DNA of 64,000 bases, taken from positions 54,136 to 118,135 of the forward strand of contig NZ_JABUXQ010000003.1 in the NCBI RefSeq assembly GCF_014838735.1, in the 5' to 3' direction. The stretch comes from Limosilactobacillus portuensis. GTDB taxonomy: Bacteria; Bacillota; Bacilli; Lactobacillales; Lactobacillaceae. The notes beneath the pieces were generated by a model, which saw only the letters and a program-made list of their open reading frames with translations, was not told the origin of the DNA and did no database searches. The position numbers were made by a program, and so were the translations under genes. This document shows, piece by piece, positions 47,234 through 55,290 of the stretch. Every line of letters starts with the position of its first letter. Positions within the stretch are counted from its first letter, which is position 1.

Positions 47234-47794
47234 ATGAAAATGATTGTCGGCTTAGGAAATATTGGAACGCGCTATGATGAAACTCGTCATAATACAGGCT
47301 TTATGGTAGTGGAACAATTAGCCCGTGATTATCACCTAGGAGCTTTTACGCATCTTAAGCAAGAGGCTGTTGCCGTTACCGGAATGATCAACGGTGAGAA
47401 AGTAATGCTCGTCAAGCCAACTACTTTCATGAATGATTCTGGAAGAGCTGTTGGACCGCTTGTTGATTACTATGATCTTGACCTTGATGATCTGGTAGTA
47501 GTTAATGATGATCTTGATATGCCAGTGGGTAAAGTTCGGTTGAAGACTCATGGCGCATCAGGTGGTCATAATGGATTGAAGAGCATCATTAACGCATTAG
47601 GGACTAATAAATTTAATCGCATTAAGGTCGGAATTGATCATCCTAAACATGGCACCGTTGTTAGCCACGTTCTCGGTAAATTCACTAAAGAAGAACGTCC
47701 AGATTTTGATCAAGCCGTCCTTACCGCCGAACATGCCCTCGAAGACTGGATCAACGGCAAAAACTTTGCTCAGTTGATGAATGAATATAACTAG
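47234..47794 (+). CDS. pth: Peptidyl-tRNA hydrolase
   Basis: Releases tRNA from peptidyl-tRNAs that drop off the ribosome. 186 residues; IVGLGNIGTRYDETRHNTGF at the N-terminus holds the catalytic His, followed by KPTTFMNDSG and the DDLDMPVGKVRLK and GGHNGLKSI segments. AAAGGGG ribosome site. It precedes mfd as in other lactobacilli, but here the two are separated by about 440 bp of repeat sequence. Confidence 0.96.
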   Translation: MKMIVGLGNIGTRYDETRHNTGFMVVEQLARDYHLGAFTHLKQEAVAVTGMINGEKVMLVKPTTFMNDSGRAVGPLVDYYDLDLDDLVVVNDDLDMPVGKVRLKTHGASGGHNGLKSIINALGTNKFNRIKVGIDHPKHGTVVSHVLGKFTKEERPDFDQAVLTAEHALEDWINGKNFAQLMNEYN

Positions 47795-48190
47795 AGTAGA
47801 GCGCGAGCCAGCAAAGAACTTGCGGAAAGATAACACTAACTCCCGACAAAGGCGTCTTGCGCCTAGGAGGGAGGGTGTTATCTCTAGCAAGTTCCTGGCG
47901 AGCGCATTTCGACTATGTAGCCGAGAACATCAGCTCAAGGAAGGTTAGGGCGAGCGCGTTCTTTGTTGCCTAGAGCGTCATCTAGGCGGAAGTTGCGGTC
48001 ACGGCGAGCGCGTTTAATAGAGTGTCTTCGCCCCAAAGAGTTTTCGGAAAGCTAGCAATTTCTCCTGACGAAGGCGACTTGCGCCTAAGAGCGAGGTCGT
48101 TAGCTCGAGGAAACTCGGGCAAAGCACGTTTCGGCTCAGTCGCCTAGAACATTATCTCTAGCAAGTTCCTGGCGAGCGCATTTCAACATT
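47795..48190 (+). repeat. Repeat block with two nested hairpins (C1, C2) and tandem half-units
   Basis: C1: GAACTTGC (47816-47823)/GCAAGTTC (47887-47894), AGATAACAC (47828-47836)/GTGTTATCT (47875-47883), CTCCC/GGGAG, AGGCG/CGCCT. C2 lies at about 48036-48116 with GAGTTTTC/GGAAACTC and a weaker middle stem. Between and after them are degenerate copies of the 3' arm, each running from a (G)TTA(G/T)CTC-like start through GCGAGCGC to a (C/G)(C/T)(T/G)AGA(A/G)C end, about 50 nt apart. No protein or RNA gene is recognised in these 400 bp. Confidence 0.75.
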
Positions 48191-48235
48191 AAATTCACAA
48201 TGTAAATAAAAATGTAACAGAAAGGAGGAGAAGCC

Positions 48236-51200
48236 ATGGAATTAACAGACTTTTGCACCCGAACAAAGGAATTTAAACAGGTTTTGACGGCAATTCAAAA
48301 GCATCAGCGGCAGTTAATCACTGGTATTTCAGGATCGGCACGAACGTTGCTGCTTGCGGCATTGCAGAAGAACCTTGATCAGCCTCAATTAGTGATTACT
48401 GATAGTCTTTTTCATATGCAGGAGCTGGCAGCGGATTTAGAGAACCTGTTACCAGAGGAAAAAATCTATCAATTCCCAGTAGAAGAAGTTTTAGCTGCTG
48501 AAGTAGCAACAAGTTCACCGAATTATCGGCTGCAACGGGTTCAAGCATTGAACGCGTTAATTAATAACAAATCAGCAATTGTAATTGCATCGACTGCTGG
48601 TCTTCGACGAAATATTGTTGCGCCAGAATTGTTTAAACAGGCAGAATTATCACTTAAAGTCGGCGGTGAAATTGATCCTGAAAAAGCGGCAGACCAATTG
48701 GGTTCAATGGGGTACCAGCGCCAAAAGATGGTTCTGCGGCCAGGAGACTTTGCTGTCCGGGGATCAATTATTGATATCTACTCCTTGAATACCGATGATC
48801 CGGTCCGGGTTGATCTGTTTGACACTGAAATTGACTCCTTGAGGTATTTTGATGCTAGTACGCAACGAAGCATTAAAAACGTTGATGAGGTTGAGATTCT
48901 TCCCGCAACTGACTTTATTCTTCCGGTTAATGAGTTTGAGCGAGTAGAAGAAAAATTAGCCGAACAGTATGAGCAGTTGAAAAAACAGGCTGATGGAGAA
49001 GATGAGCTAGAGCAACTGGCAAACCGGTTTGAACCGTTGCTTACGGATCTAAAGCAGCATCAGTTAACTAACGAATTTCTTACTTATACTAATTTGATTT
49101 ATCCGCAAGGGCATTCTCTTCTGGATTATCTTTCTGCTGATGGGGCGGTTCATATTGATGATTGGACGCGGATTAAGCAGACGGCTAAAGAGATCGGTGA
49201 AGAAGAATTAGGATGGTTAGAAGATAAGGCTAAACATCATCAAATCTTGCAAGCAGTTAGCCTTGGTCATGATGTTAGTAAATTAATTAGCAGTGACAAA
49301 CATGCTCAAGACTTTTGGGCACTCTTCCGCAAGGGGATGGGCCAGTTAAGGTTTAAGGTTCTTACTGACTTTGGTAGTCGAACGATGCAACGGTTCTTTG
49401 GCCAAATGCCACTGTTGAAAACTGAAATGCAACGGTGGCTCGATCAGGGGCAAACCGTTATTTTAATGGCGACCAGCAAGGAGCGACGAAACCAAATTGC
49501 CCAAACAATGGATGATTTTGGTATTAAAGTTACCTCAACCGAGCTGAATCATCTTCAACAAAATGTCGTTCAGCTAGTGCCAACTAACCTGGCAAATGGC
49601 TTTGAGATCCCTCAGATGGGACTAGTAATCATTACTGAGGGAGAAATGTTTAAGCAGGTCAAGAAGCGGCGAATTCGTCCACAGAAACTTGCTAACGCTG
49701 AACGGATTAAGAATTACTTAGACCTAAAGCCAGGAGATTATGTCGTTCACGTTAACCACGGGATTGGGATCTTTAGCGGAATCCGGACCATGGAAGTTGA
49801 TGGCGTTCACCAAGATTACATGGTAATTAATTATCGGAATAATGCGCAAATCTTTGTTCCGGTTACCCAATTAAAACTGGTACAAAAATACGTTTCTGCT
49901 GAATCGAAGACCCCGCACATTAACAAGTTGGGTGGCAACGAATGGGCTAAGACTAAACGCCGCGTTGCCTCTAAAGTAGAAGATATTGCTGACGAGTTGG
50001 TCGACCTATACGCTAAGCGGGAAACCGAAAAAGGGTATGCCTTTCCTAAGGATGATTACCTGCAAAAGCAATTTGATGCTAACTTTCCTTATTCCGAAAC
50101 CCGCGATCAATTACGAAGCATTACGGAAATTAAGGAGGACATGGAAAAAGCAAAACCGATGGATCGATTGCTAGTCGGGGATGTTGGTTACGGGAAAACC
50201 GAAGTTGCCTTACGGGCGATTTTTAAGGCAGTTACTGGCGGAAAACAGGTAGCCTTTCTCGTACCAACGACCGTCTTAGCTCAACAACATTATGACACGA
50301 TGAAAAAACGATTTGAGGGTTTCCCGATTGAGATCGCATTGATGTCCCGCTTCAAGACAAGAAAAGAGTTGAAGGAAACTGAAAAGGGGCTTGCTGACGG
50401 GACGGTTGATGTCGTTGTCGGTACCCACCGAATCCTATCTAAAGATGTCCATTTCAAGGACTTGGGGCTGTTAATTGTTGATGAGGAACAACGATTTGGG
50501 GTTAAACATAAGGAAAAGCTGAAACAATTGAAGAACAACGTTGATGTCCTAACGTTGACAGCCACGCCAATTCCACGAACACTTCATATGTCAATGCTTG
50601 GTGTTCGTGATTTGTCTGTCTTGGAGACGCCTCCTGCTGGTCGGTATCCGATTCAGACCTATGTGATGGAACAAAATTCAGGGGCTATTCGAGATGGGAT
50701 TCTTAGGGAAATGCAGCGGGGTGGACAAGTTTATTATCTGCATAACCGGGTAATGGATATTGAAGAGACCGTAGCTCGCTTGCAACAACTGGTTCCCGAA
50801 GCGCGGATTGGCTATATTGACGGCCAAATGAGTGAGAACCAGCTTGAGTCAGTCCTTTATGAATTTATTCAGGGCGGATATGACGTGTTAGTGACGACTT
50901 CGATTATTGAAACCGGGGTTGATATTCCGAATGTTAATACTCTCTTTGTTGAGAATGCCGATAGAATGGGATTAGCCCAGCTGTACCAGATTCGCGGCCG
51001 AATTGGTCGAAGCAATCGGGTTGCTTACGCTTACTTTATGTACCAGCCCAATAAAGTTTTAACGGAGTTGGGTGAAAAGCGGTTAGCGGCAATTCGCGAT
51101 TTTACCGAGCTGGGTTCAGGATTTAAGATTGCGATGCGCGACCTCTCAATTCGTGGTGCTGGAAATCTTCTGGGAAAGCAGCAACATGGTTTTATTGACT

Positions 51201-51751
51201 CGGTCGGTTATGACCTCTATTCTTCAATGCTGAGTGATGCTGTTGCTAAGAAGCAGGGGAAAAAGCAAGTTGATAAGTCAGATGCGGAAATTGAACTGGG
51301 TGTCGAAGCTTACTTACCTGATGATTACATTAACGATCAACAACAAAAAATTGAGTTATATAAGACCATCCGCACTGCGGCCAGTGATGAAGAACTCCTT
51401 GATATTCAGGGTGATTTAATTGATCGTTTTGGTGATTATCCAACGGCTGTCGGGAATTTACTCCTGATTAGTCAGTTGAAACTACATGCGGATTTAGCGA
51501 TGATTGCAAGCATCAAACGACAACGTGATCAGATCATGATTACTTTTACAGAAAAGGGAAGCCAGAACATTACGGCGCCACAAATTATTAAAGAGTTGGC
51601 CCAGACAAAATTTAAGGCAACAATTGGTGAAAATGATCAGCAATTAAATGTCCGGCTGGTAATTCAACCGAAAATGACGGTTGATGATTGGCTCCACCAG
51701 CTTCTTAAGTTTGTCACGGCGTTGAGCAACCTAAAGAAAAATAAACAATAG
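48236..51751 (+). CDS. mfd: Transcription-repair coupling factor
   Basis: Displaces RNA polymerase stalled at DNA lesions and recruits UvrA. 1171 residues: an N-terminal UvrB-like region, the RNA polymerase interaction domain with PGDYVVHVNHGIGIFSGI (about 500-517), then RecG-type translocase motifs GDVGYGKTEVALRA (Walker A), DEEQRFGV (DEEQ box), TATPIPRTL and TSIIETGVDIPN, and a C-terminal TRCF domain. ATG 48236 with AAAGGAGGAG. First gene of a long housekeeping block running to lysS. Confidence 0.97.
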   Translation: MELTDFCTRTKEFKQVLTAIQKHQRQLITGISGSARTLLLAALQKNLDQPQLVITDSLFHMQELAADLENLLPEEKIYQFPVEEVLAAEVATSSPNYRLQRVQALNALINNKSAIVIASTAGLRRNIVAPELFKQAELSLKVGGEIDPEKAADQLGSMGYQRQKMVLRPGDFAVRGSIIDIYSLNTDDPVRVDLFDTEIDSLRYFDASTQRSIKNVDEVEILPATDFILPVNEFERVEEKLAEQYEQLKKQADGEDELEQLANRFEPLLTDLKQHQLTNEFLTYTNLIYPQGHSLLDYLSADGAVHIDDWTRIKQTAKEIGEEELGWLEDKAKHHQILQAVSLGHDVSKLISSDKHAQDFWALFRKGMGQLRFKVLTDFGSRTMQRFFGQMPLLKTEMQRWLDQGQTVILMATSKERRNQIAQTMDDFGIKVTSTELNHLQQNVVQLVPTNLANGFEIPQMGLVIITEGEMFKQVKKRRIRPQKLANAERIKNYLDLKPGDYVVHVNHGIGIFSGIRTMEVDGVHQDYMVINYRNNAQIFVPVTQLKLVQKYVSAESKTPHINKLGGNEWAKTKRRVASKVEDIADELVDLYAKRETEKGYAFPKDDYLQKQFDANFPYSETRDQLRSITEIKEDMEKAKPMDRLLVGDVGYGKTEVALRAIFKAVTGGKQVAFLVPTTVLAQQHYDTMKKRFEGFPIEIALMSRFKTRKELKETEKGLADGTVDVVVGTHRILSKDVHFKDLGLLIVDEEQRFGVKHKEKLKQLKNNVDVLTLTATPIPRTLHMSMLGVRDLSVLETPPAGRYPIQTYVMEQNSGAIRDGILREMQRGGQVYYLHNRVMDIEETVARLQQLVPEARIGYIDGQMSENQLESVLYEFIQGGYDVLVTTSIIETGVDIPNVNTLFVENADRMGLAQLYQIRGRIGRSNRVAYAYFMYQPNKVLTELGEKRLAAIRDFTELGSGFKIAMRDLSIRGAGNLLGKQQHGFIDSVGYDLYSSMLSDAVAKKQGKKQVDKSDAEIELGVEAYLPDDYINDQQQKIELYKTIRTAASDEELLDIQGDLIDRFGDYPTAVGNLLLISQLKLHADLAMIASIKRQRDQIMITFTEKGSQNITAPQIIKELAQTKFKATIGENDQQLNVRLVIQPKMTVDDWLHQLLKFVTALSNLKKNKQ

Positions 51752-51766
51752 AAAGAAGAGGATCGA

Positions 51767-52033
51767 ATGCGATTAGATAAGTTTCTCAAGGTATCAAGAA
51801 TTATTAAGAGACGCTCCGTTGCCAAGGAAATTGCTGATCAGGGAAGAATTTTAATTAATAATCGGCCAGCAAAGTCTTCAAGTCAAGTTGTAGCGGGTGA
51901 TACGTTAACAATTAAGTTTGGTAATAAGACTGAAACGGTTAAAGTTAACCAAATTGTTGAAACAACCAAGAAGAGTGAAGCGGAAAATATGTACAAAATT
52001 ATTGATGAAACCTATGCGGAAAATTTTGATTAA
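51767..52033 (+). CDS. rqcP: S4-domain RNA-binding protein RqcP
   Basis: 88 residues beginning MRLDKFLKVSRIIKRRSVAK, an S4 RNA-binding fold. Homologues (formerly YabO) work with RqcH in ribosome-associated quality control, adding C-terminal alanine tails to stalled nascent chains. The gene follows mfd by 15 nt with AGAAAGAGG and is surely co-transcribed. RqcH itself is not in this window. Confidence 0.92.
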   Translation: MRLDKFLKVSRIIKRRSVAKEIADQGRILINNRPAKSSSQVVAGDTLTIKFGNKTETVKVNQIVETTKKSEAENMYKIIDETYAENFD

Positions 52034-52084
52034 CGCTGATTTTGAACAGTTATTAATAAAATATTTAATAATTTCAAATGTTTA

Positions 52085-52114
52085 TAGACAATTTCCCTAA
52101 AAAGCTGTTATACT
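52085..52114 (+). promoter_or_regulatory. Promoter for divIC
   Basis: TAGACA (52085-52090), 18 nt, TGT-TATACT (52106-52114), an extended -10 promoter 36 nt before the divIC ATG. Confidence 0.5.
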
Positions 52115-52149
52115 TAGTCCGTGATAAGCCAAATTAGGGGGCAACTAAA

Positions 52150-52506
52150 ATGAGGAGTCGATCTGACAAAATTTCACAAATTAATACGCCTTATGCGCAA
52201 CAAATGACTGTTAACCAGCAGTTGGTTCGTCGTGCGCACATTAAGCGCTGTAAACGAATTTTGTTAATCTTCTCGGTTGTTTTTTTGCTTCTTGGTTTTC
52301 AAATTATTCAAAGCAAACGGTCTTTAGCAAAGATTGAAGCAAGTATTCGTACTTCAAAAACGCAATTAGCTCGTCAGAGGGATATTGGAAAAGACCTTAA
52401 ACAAGAAAAAAAGCAATTACATAATCCCGATTATCTGCAACAAATAATTCGCTCAAAGTATAACTATACGAAGAAGGGCGAGACAGTTTATAATTTAGAT
52501 AATTAA
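52150..52506 (+). CDS. divIC: Septum formation initiator DivIC (FtsB-like)
   Basis: 118-residue bitopic membrane protein of the divisome that forms a complex with FtsL and DivIB. A 38-residue cytoplasmic N-terminus is followed by one membrane helix (RILLIFSVVFLLLGFQII), a short coiled coil with heptad-like Leu/Ile/Arg spacing, and the family-typical NPDYLQQIIRSKYNYTKKGE tail. Own promoter, TTAGGGGG ribosome site and a strong terminator. Confidence 0.92.
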   Translation: MRSRSDKISQINTPYAQQMTVNQQLVRRAHIKRCKRILLIFSVVFLLLGFQIIQSKRSLAKIEASIRTSKTQLARQRDIGKDLKQEKKQLHNPDYLQQIIRSKYNYTKKGETVYNLDN

Positions 52507-52511
52507 CGATA

Positions 52512-52553
52512 AAAAACAGGAACAGGGTCATGGATAACTTGTTCCTGTTTTTT
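52512..52553 (+). terminator. Terminator after divIC
   Basis: AAAAACAGGAACA (52512-52524) pairs with TGTTCCTGTTTTT (52540-52552). The A/T flanks allow function on both strands. Confidence 0.8.
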
Positions 52554-52644
52554 CTTAGTTTTAGCACCTTTTCTGGTTTGAAGTATGGTATACTCAACGT
52601 ACATTTATCACAATATTGTGGCTTGAGGAGGATCAATTAATTTC

Positions 52645-53148
52645 ATGTCAATTGAAGTTGGAGCAAAGGTTTCGGGTAAGGTTTCAGGAATTACTAATTT
52701 TGGGGTCTTTGTTGATTTGGATGATAACCAAACTGGTTTAGTACACATTAGTCAGATCTCAAATAATTACGTAAAAGATATTCATGATGTATTATCAGTT
52801 GGTGATACCGTGACTGTTAAGGTCACTAAAGTTGGCGATGATGGCAAAATTGCTTTATCCATGAAGGATGCGGAAGAACGCCATCATGACGACGAACGTG
52901 GCGAACATCGCGAGCATCGTCATAATAACTTCCATCACGAGCATCATGAACACCGGAATAATGATTTTGAGCGTCAAGGTCAGCATGGTTACCACCGTGG
53001 ATTCAACTCAGGCCATCACCAATCGCGACACCACGAAAATTTTGATGAAATGCTAGCTGGATACTTGAAGGAAAGCGAATCCCGCCTTTCAACATTAAAA
53101 CGTCAAACTGATGGCAAGCGTGGCGGTCGTGGTGGTCGTCGGAGCTAA
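52645..53148 (+). CDS. yabR: S1 RNA-binding domain protein (YabR/GSP13-like)
   Basis: 167 residues. The first 75 form one S1 domain (VGAKVSGKVSGITNFGVFVD, GLVHISQIS, KIALSMKDAE). The rest is very rich in His, Asn, Arg and Glu (HREHRHNNFHHEHHEHR), then a short helix and a basic Gly/Arg end GKRGGRGGRRS. Related proteins associate with ribosomes. The His-rich linker could bind metal, but that is speculation. Extended -10 TGGTATACT at 52586-52594; tilS begins 2 nt after its stop. Confidence 0.88.
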   Translation: MSIEVGAKVSGKVSGITNFGVFVDLDDNQTGLVHISQISNNYVKDIHDVLSVGDTVTVKVTKVGDDGKIALSMKDAEERHHDDERGEHREHRHNNFHHEHHEHRNNDFERQGQHGYHRGFNSGHHQSRHHENFDEMLAGYLKESESRLSTLKRQTDGKRGGRGGRRS

Positions 53149-53149
53149 G

Positions 53150-54538
53150 ATGGAATTAAACAACGAATTTAAGCGACACCTGGAACGGGGTCGCTTTTTT
53201 AATAAAAATGATAGAGTGATCGTGGCAGTTTCAACGGGAGTAGATTCAATGGTCTTGTTAGCGTTGCTACAGGAGCTTCCCGTAAATATCCGTCCTCAAA
53301 TAATTGTTGCCCATGTTAATCATCGGTTACGAAAGCAGAGTGAGGAAGAGGAGCGATTTATTCGAGATTATTGCAATGAACACCAGCTCAAACTGCTCGT
53401 TCATCATTGGTCATTAGCTGATCATCCACAAACTGGGATTGAAGAAGCTGCCCGGAAAATGCGTTACCGGTTTTTTGCTCAGGTGATGAAAGAAGAGCAA
53501 GCAACAATTTTATTGACAGCTCATCACCAAAATGATCTTGCTGAAACAATGCTAATGAAGCTTACCCGTGGTGGTCAATTACACCAGTTAATCGGGATTG
53601 AGGAAAAGCGGCCCTTTGCATCAAGAGTGCTTGAACGCCCTCTTTTAATTTTTCCTAAACACCGATTGCGTGAATATGCCATCAATAATCATTTGAAATG
53701 GTATGAAGATTTAACTAACCACGAACTGAATGTTAGTCGCAATCGTTTTCGTCATCAGGTTATTCCATTATTAGAAAAAGAAAATGCTAATTTCTTAGCT
53801 TCTTTAAATAGTTACCATGAGCAGTTAGAATTAGCAGTTGAACTTGAAAACCAGTTTGCTCAAGAACAACTAGCAAAACTTAGTAACAAGAATGGCCATC
53901 TGGATATAAAAAAACTAGGTCAGCTATCTCTAGCTAAGGAGCAGCTGGTTTTAGTAAAGTGGCTGGAGGAAACTGGCGCCTTAGGGCTGAAACGAGGCTT
54001 TATTGAGCAGTTACTTGCAGACATTAATAATCGTCATTTACCCCAGTTTGAACGCCAGGTTGCCCCTGATTTAGCACTATTTAAGAACTATTCCGAACTA
54101 TTTATAAAAAATGTTAATCAATCGCCACAAAAAACTCAAACTTCCATAAATTCTGTGGTAAAATTGGGCCGTTGGTATTCAATTGAAAACGATTATCAAA
54201 TCGCTGTCGCTAAGGATAGGACCTTCTTTAACCAGGGAGAATACTGTCAAGAAATGTGGTTAGCACCTGAGCAGTTACCATTAACAATTCGGCGGTGGCG
54301 AGAACGAGATCGGCTACCATTGAAGAATGGCGGTCACCAAAAAGTTGGTCGGGTTTTAATTGATCAGAAAGTGCCGTTATCAAGACGTAATCAACAGTTA
54401 GTAATTGTTGACGCTCAAAATAATGTTGTCTGGGTTGTTGGGCGTAAATGGGGATGGTTTACTCGTCCCCGCGACTACCCTACCCGGTGGCAACGACTAT
54501 TTATTGGCAGGCACGATTTGAAGAGGAGAAAAGAATGA
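53150..54538 (+). CDS. tilS: tRNA(Ile)-lysidine synthase
   Basis: Modifies C34 of the CAU-anticodon tRNA-Ile to lysidine, changing its identity from Met to Ile; essential. 462 residues from ATG 53150. The PP-loop reads VAVSTGVDSMVLL (usual SGGxDS is STGVDS here). HVNHRLRKQSEEEE and the C-terminal RRWRERDRLPL and RRNQQLVIVDAQNNVVWV segments fit the family. Starts next to the yabR stop and overlaps hpt by 4 bp (ATGA); yabR-tilS-hpt-ftsH is a conserved Firmicutes order. Confidence 0.94.
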   Translation: MELNNEFKRHLERGRFFNKNDRVIVAVSTGVDSMVLLALLQELPVNIRPQIIVAHVNHRLRKQSEEEERFIRDYCNEHQLKLLVHHWSLADHPQTGIEEAARKMRYRFFAQVMKEEQATILLTAHHQNDLAETMLMKLTRGGQLHQLIGIEEKRPFASRVLERPLLIFPKHRLREYAINNHLKWYEDLTNHELNVSRNRFRHQVIPLLEKENANFLASLNSYHEQLELAVELENQFAQEQLAKLSNKNGHLDIKKLGQLSLAKEQLVLVKWLEETGALGLKRGFIEQLLADINNRHLPQFERQVAPDLALFKNYSELFIKNVNQSPQKTQTSINSVVKLGRWYSIENDYQIAVAKDRTFFNQGEYCQEMWLAPEQLPLTIRRWRERDRLPLKNGGHQKVGRVLIDQKVPLSRRNQQLVIVDAQNNVVWVVGRKWGWFTRPRDYPTRWQRLFIGRHDLKRRKE

Positions 54539-55077
54539 ATAACGATATTGAACGAGTTTTATACAGTAAGGAAGAACTTAATCGGCGGATGGACGAACTT
54601 GCTAAACAACTGACTGCTGAGTACAAGGATCAGCGCCCATTGATTATTTCCGTAATGACTGGTGCTGTTTTATTTACTGTTGATATGATCAAGCGAATGG
54701 ACATAATGGCTAAACTTGATTTTATTGACGTTTCTAGTTACTACGGCGGAACTTCTTCTACTGGGAAAGTAAAACTGGTTCAGGATTTGAAGTCAGATGT
54801 TCGTGATCGTTCAATCCTCATTATGGAAGATATTGTTGATACTGGTCATACTTTAAAGTACCTAATCGATCTCTTAAAAGAACGTGGTGCAAAGAGTGTT
54901 AAGGTATGTACTTTGTTAGATAAGCCTGAGGGACGGCAAGTTGAAGTGAAGGCCGATTATGTCGGCTTTAATGTCCCGAATGAATTTCTAGTTGGTTATG
55001 GTTTGGATTACCAAGGATATTACAGAAATCTTCCGTATGTTGGAATTTTAAAGCCAGCTGTTTATGAAAAGGATTAA
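54535..55077 (+). CDS. hpt: Hypoxanthine phosphoribosyltransferase
   Basis: Salvages hypoxanthine and guanine to IMP and GMP using PRPP. 180 residues from ATG 54535 (AAGAGGAG site). The PRPP loop is LIMEDIVDTGHTLKYL (about 99-114), and YYGGTSSTGKVKL is the flexible active-site loop. Coupled to tilS by an ATGA overlap and closed by a terminator. Works with PRPP from prs at 8.3 kb. Confidence 0.95.
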   Translation: MNNDIERVLYSKEELNRRMDELAKQLTAEYKDQRPLIISVMTGAVLFTVDMIKRMDIMAKLDFIDVSSYYGGTSSTGKVKLVQDLKSDVRDRSILIMEDIVDTGHTLKYLIDLLKERGAKSVKVCTLLDKPEGRQVEVKADYVGFNVPNEFLVGYGLDYQGYYRNLPYVGILKPAVYEKD

Positions 55078-55086
55078 TAAGGTGAT

Positions 55087-55114
55087 GGCGAGAAAAATTT
55101 TTCTCGTCTTTTTT
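55087..55114 (+). terminator. Terminator after hpt
   Basis: GGCGAGAAAAA / TTTTTCTCGTC between 55087 and 55107, then seven T. Confidence 0.75.
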
Positions 55115-55169
55115 ATTTGAGATTAGTTACTGTCAAATCAGTGGAAAAGTTAATTTAAAAAATGTAAAA

Positions 55170-55239
55170 TTGACCAATGATGGGTGGTGATTATCAGCGT
55201 GATAATTGGCTGGTCAATATTTGTCAATTATGCTATGAT
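55170..55239 (+). promoter_or_regulatory. ftsH promoter with CtsR-like operator and dyad
   Basis: TGGTCA (55211-55216), 17 nt, TATGAT (55234-55239) with an extended TGC. GGTCAAT (55212-55218), ATT, TGTCAAT (55222-55228) resembles the tandem CtsR heptads RGTCAAA-NAN-RGTCAAA. Upstream lies a dyad: TTGACCA (55170-55176) with TGGTCAA (55211-55217) outside and ATTATCA (55190-55196) with TGATAAT (55200-55206) inside. Confidence 0.55.
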
Positions 55240-55290
55240 AGTCACTACAATTGTAACCACACTATTGTTGCTGGTAGATAGGAGGTTGTT

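Noticed and set aside
53228-53251. Inactive TilS because the PP-loop is STGVDS
   Set aside because: The Ser, Gly, Asp and Ser that matter are present; one Gly-to-Thr change is not evidence of inactivity.
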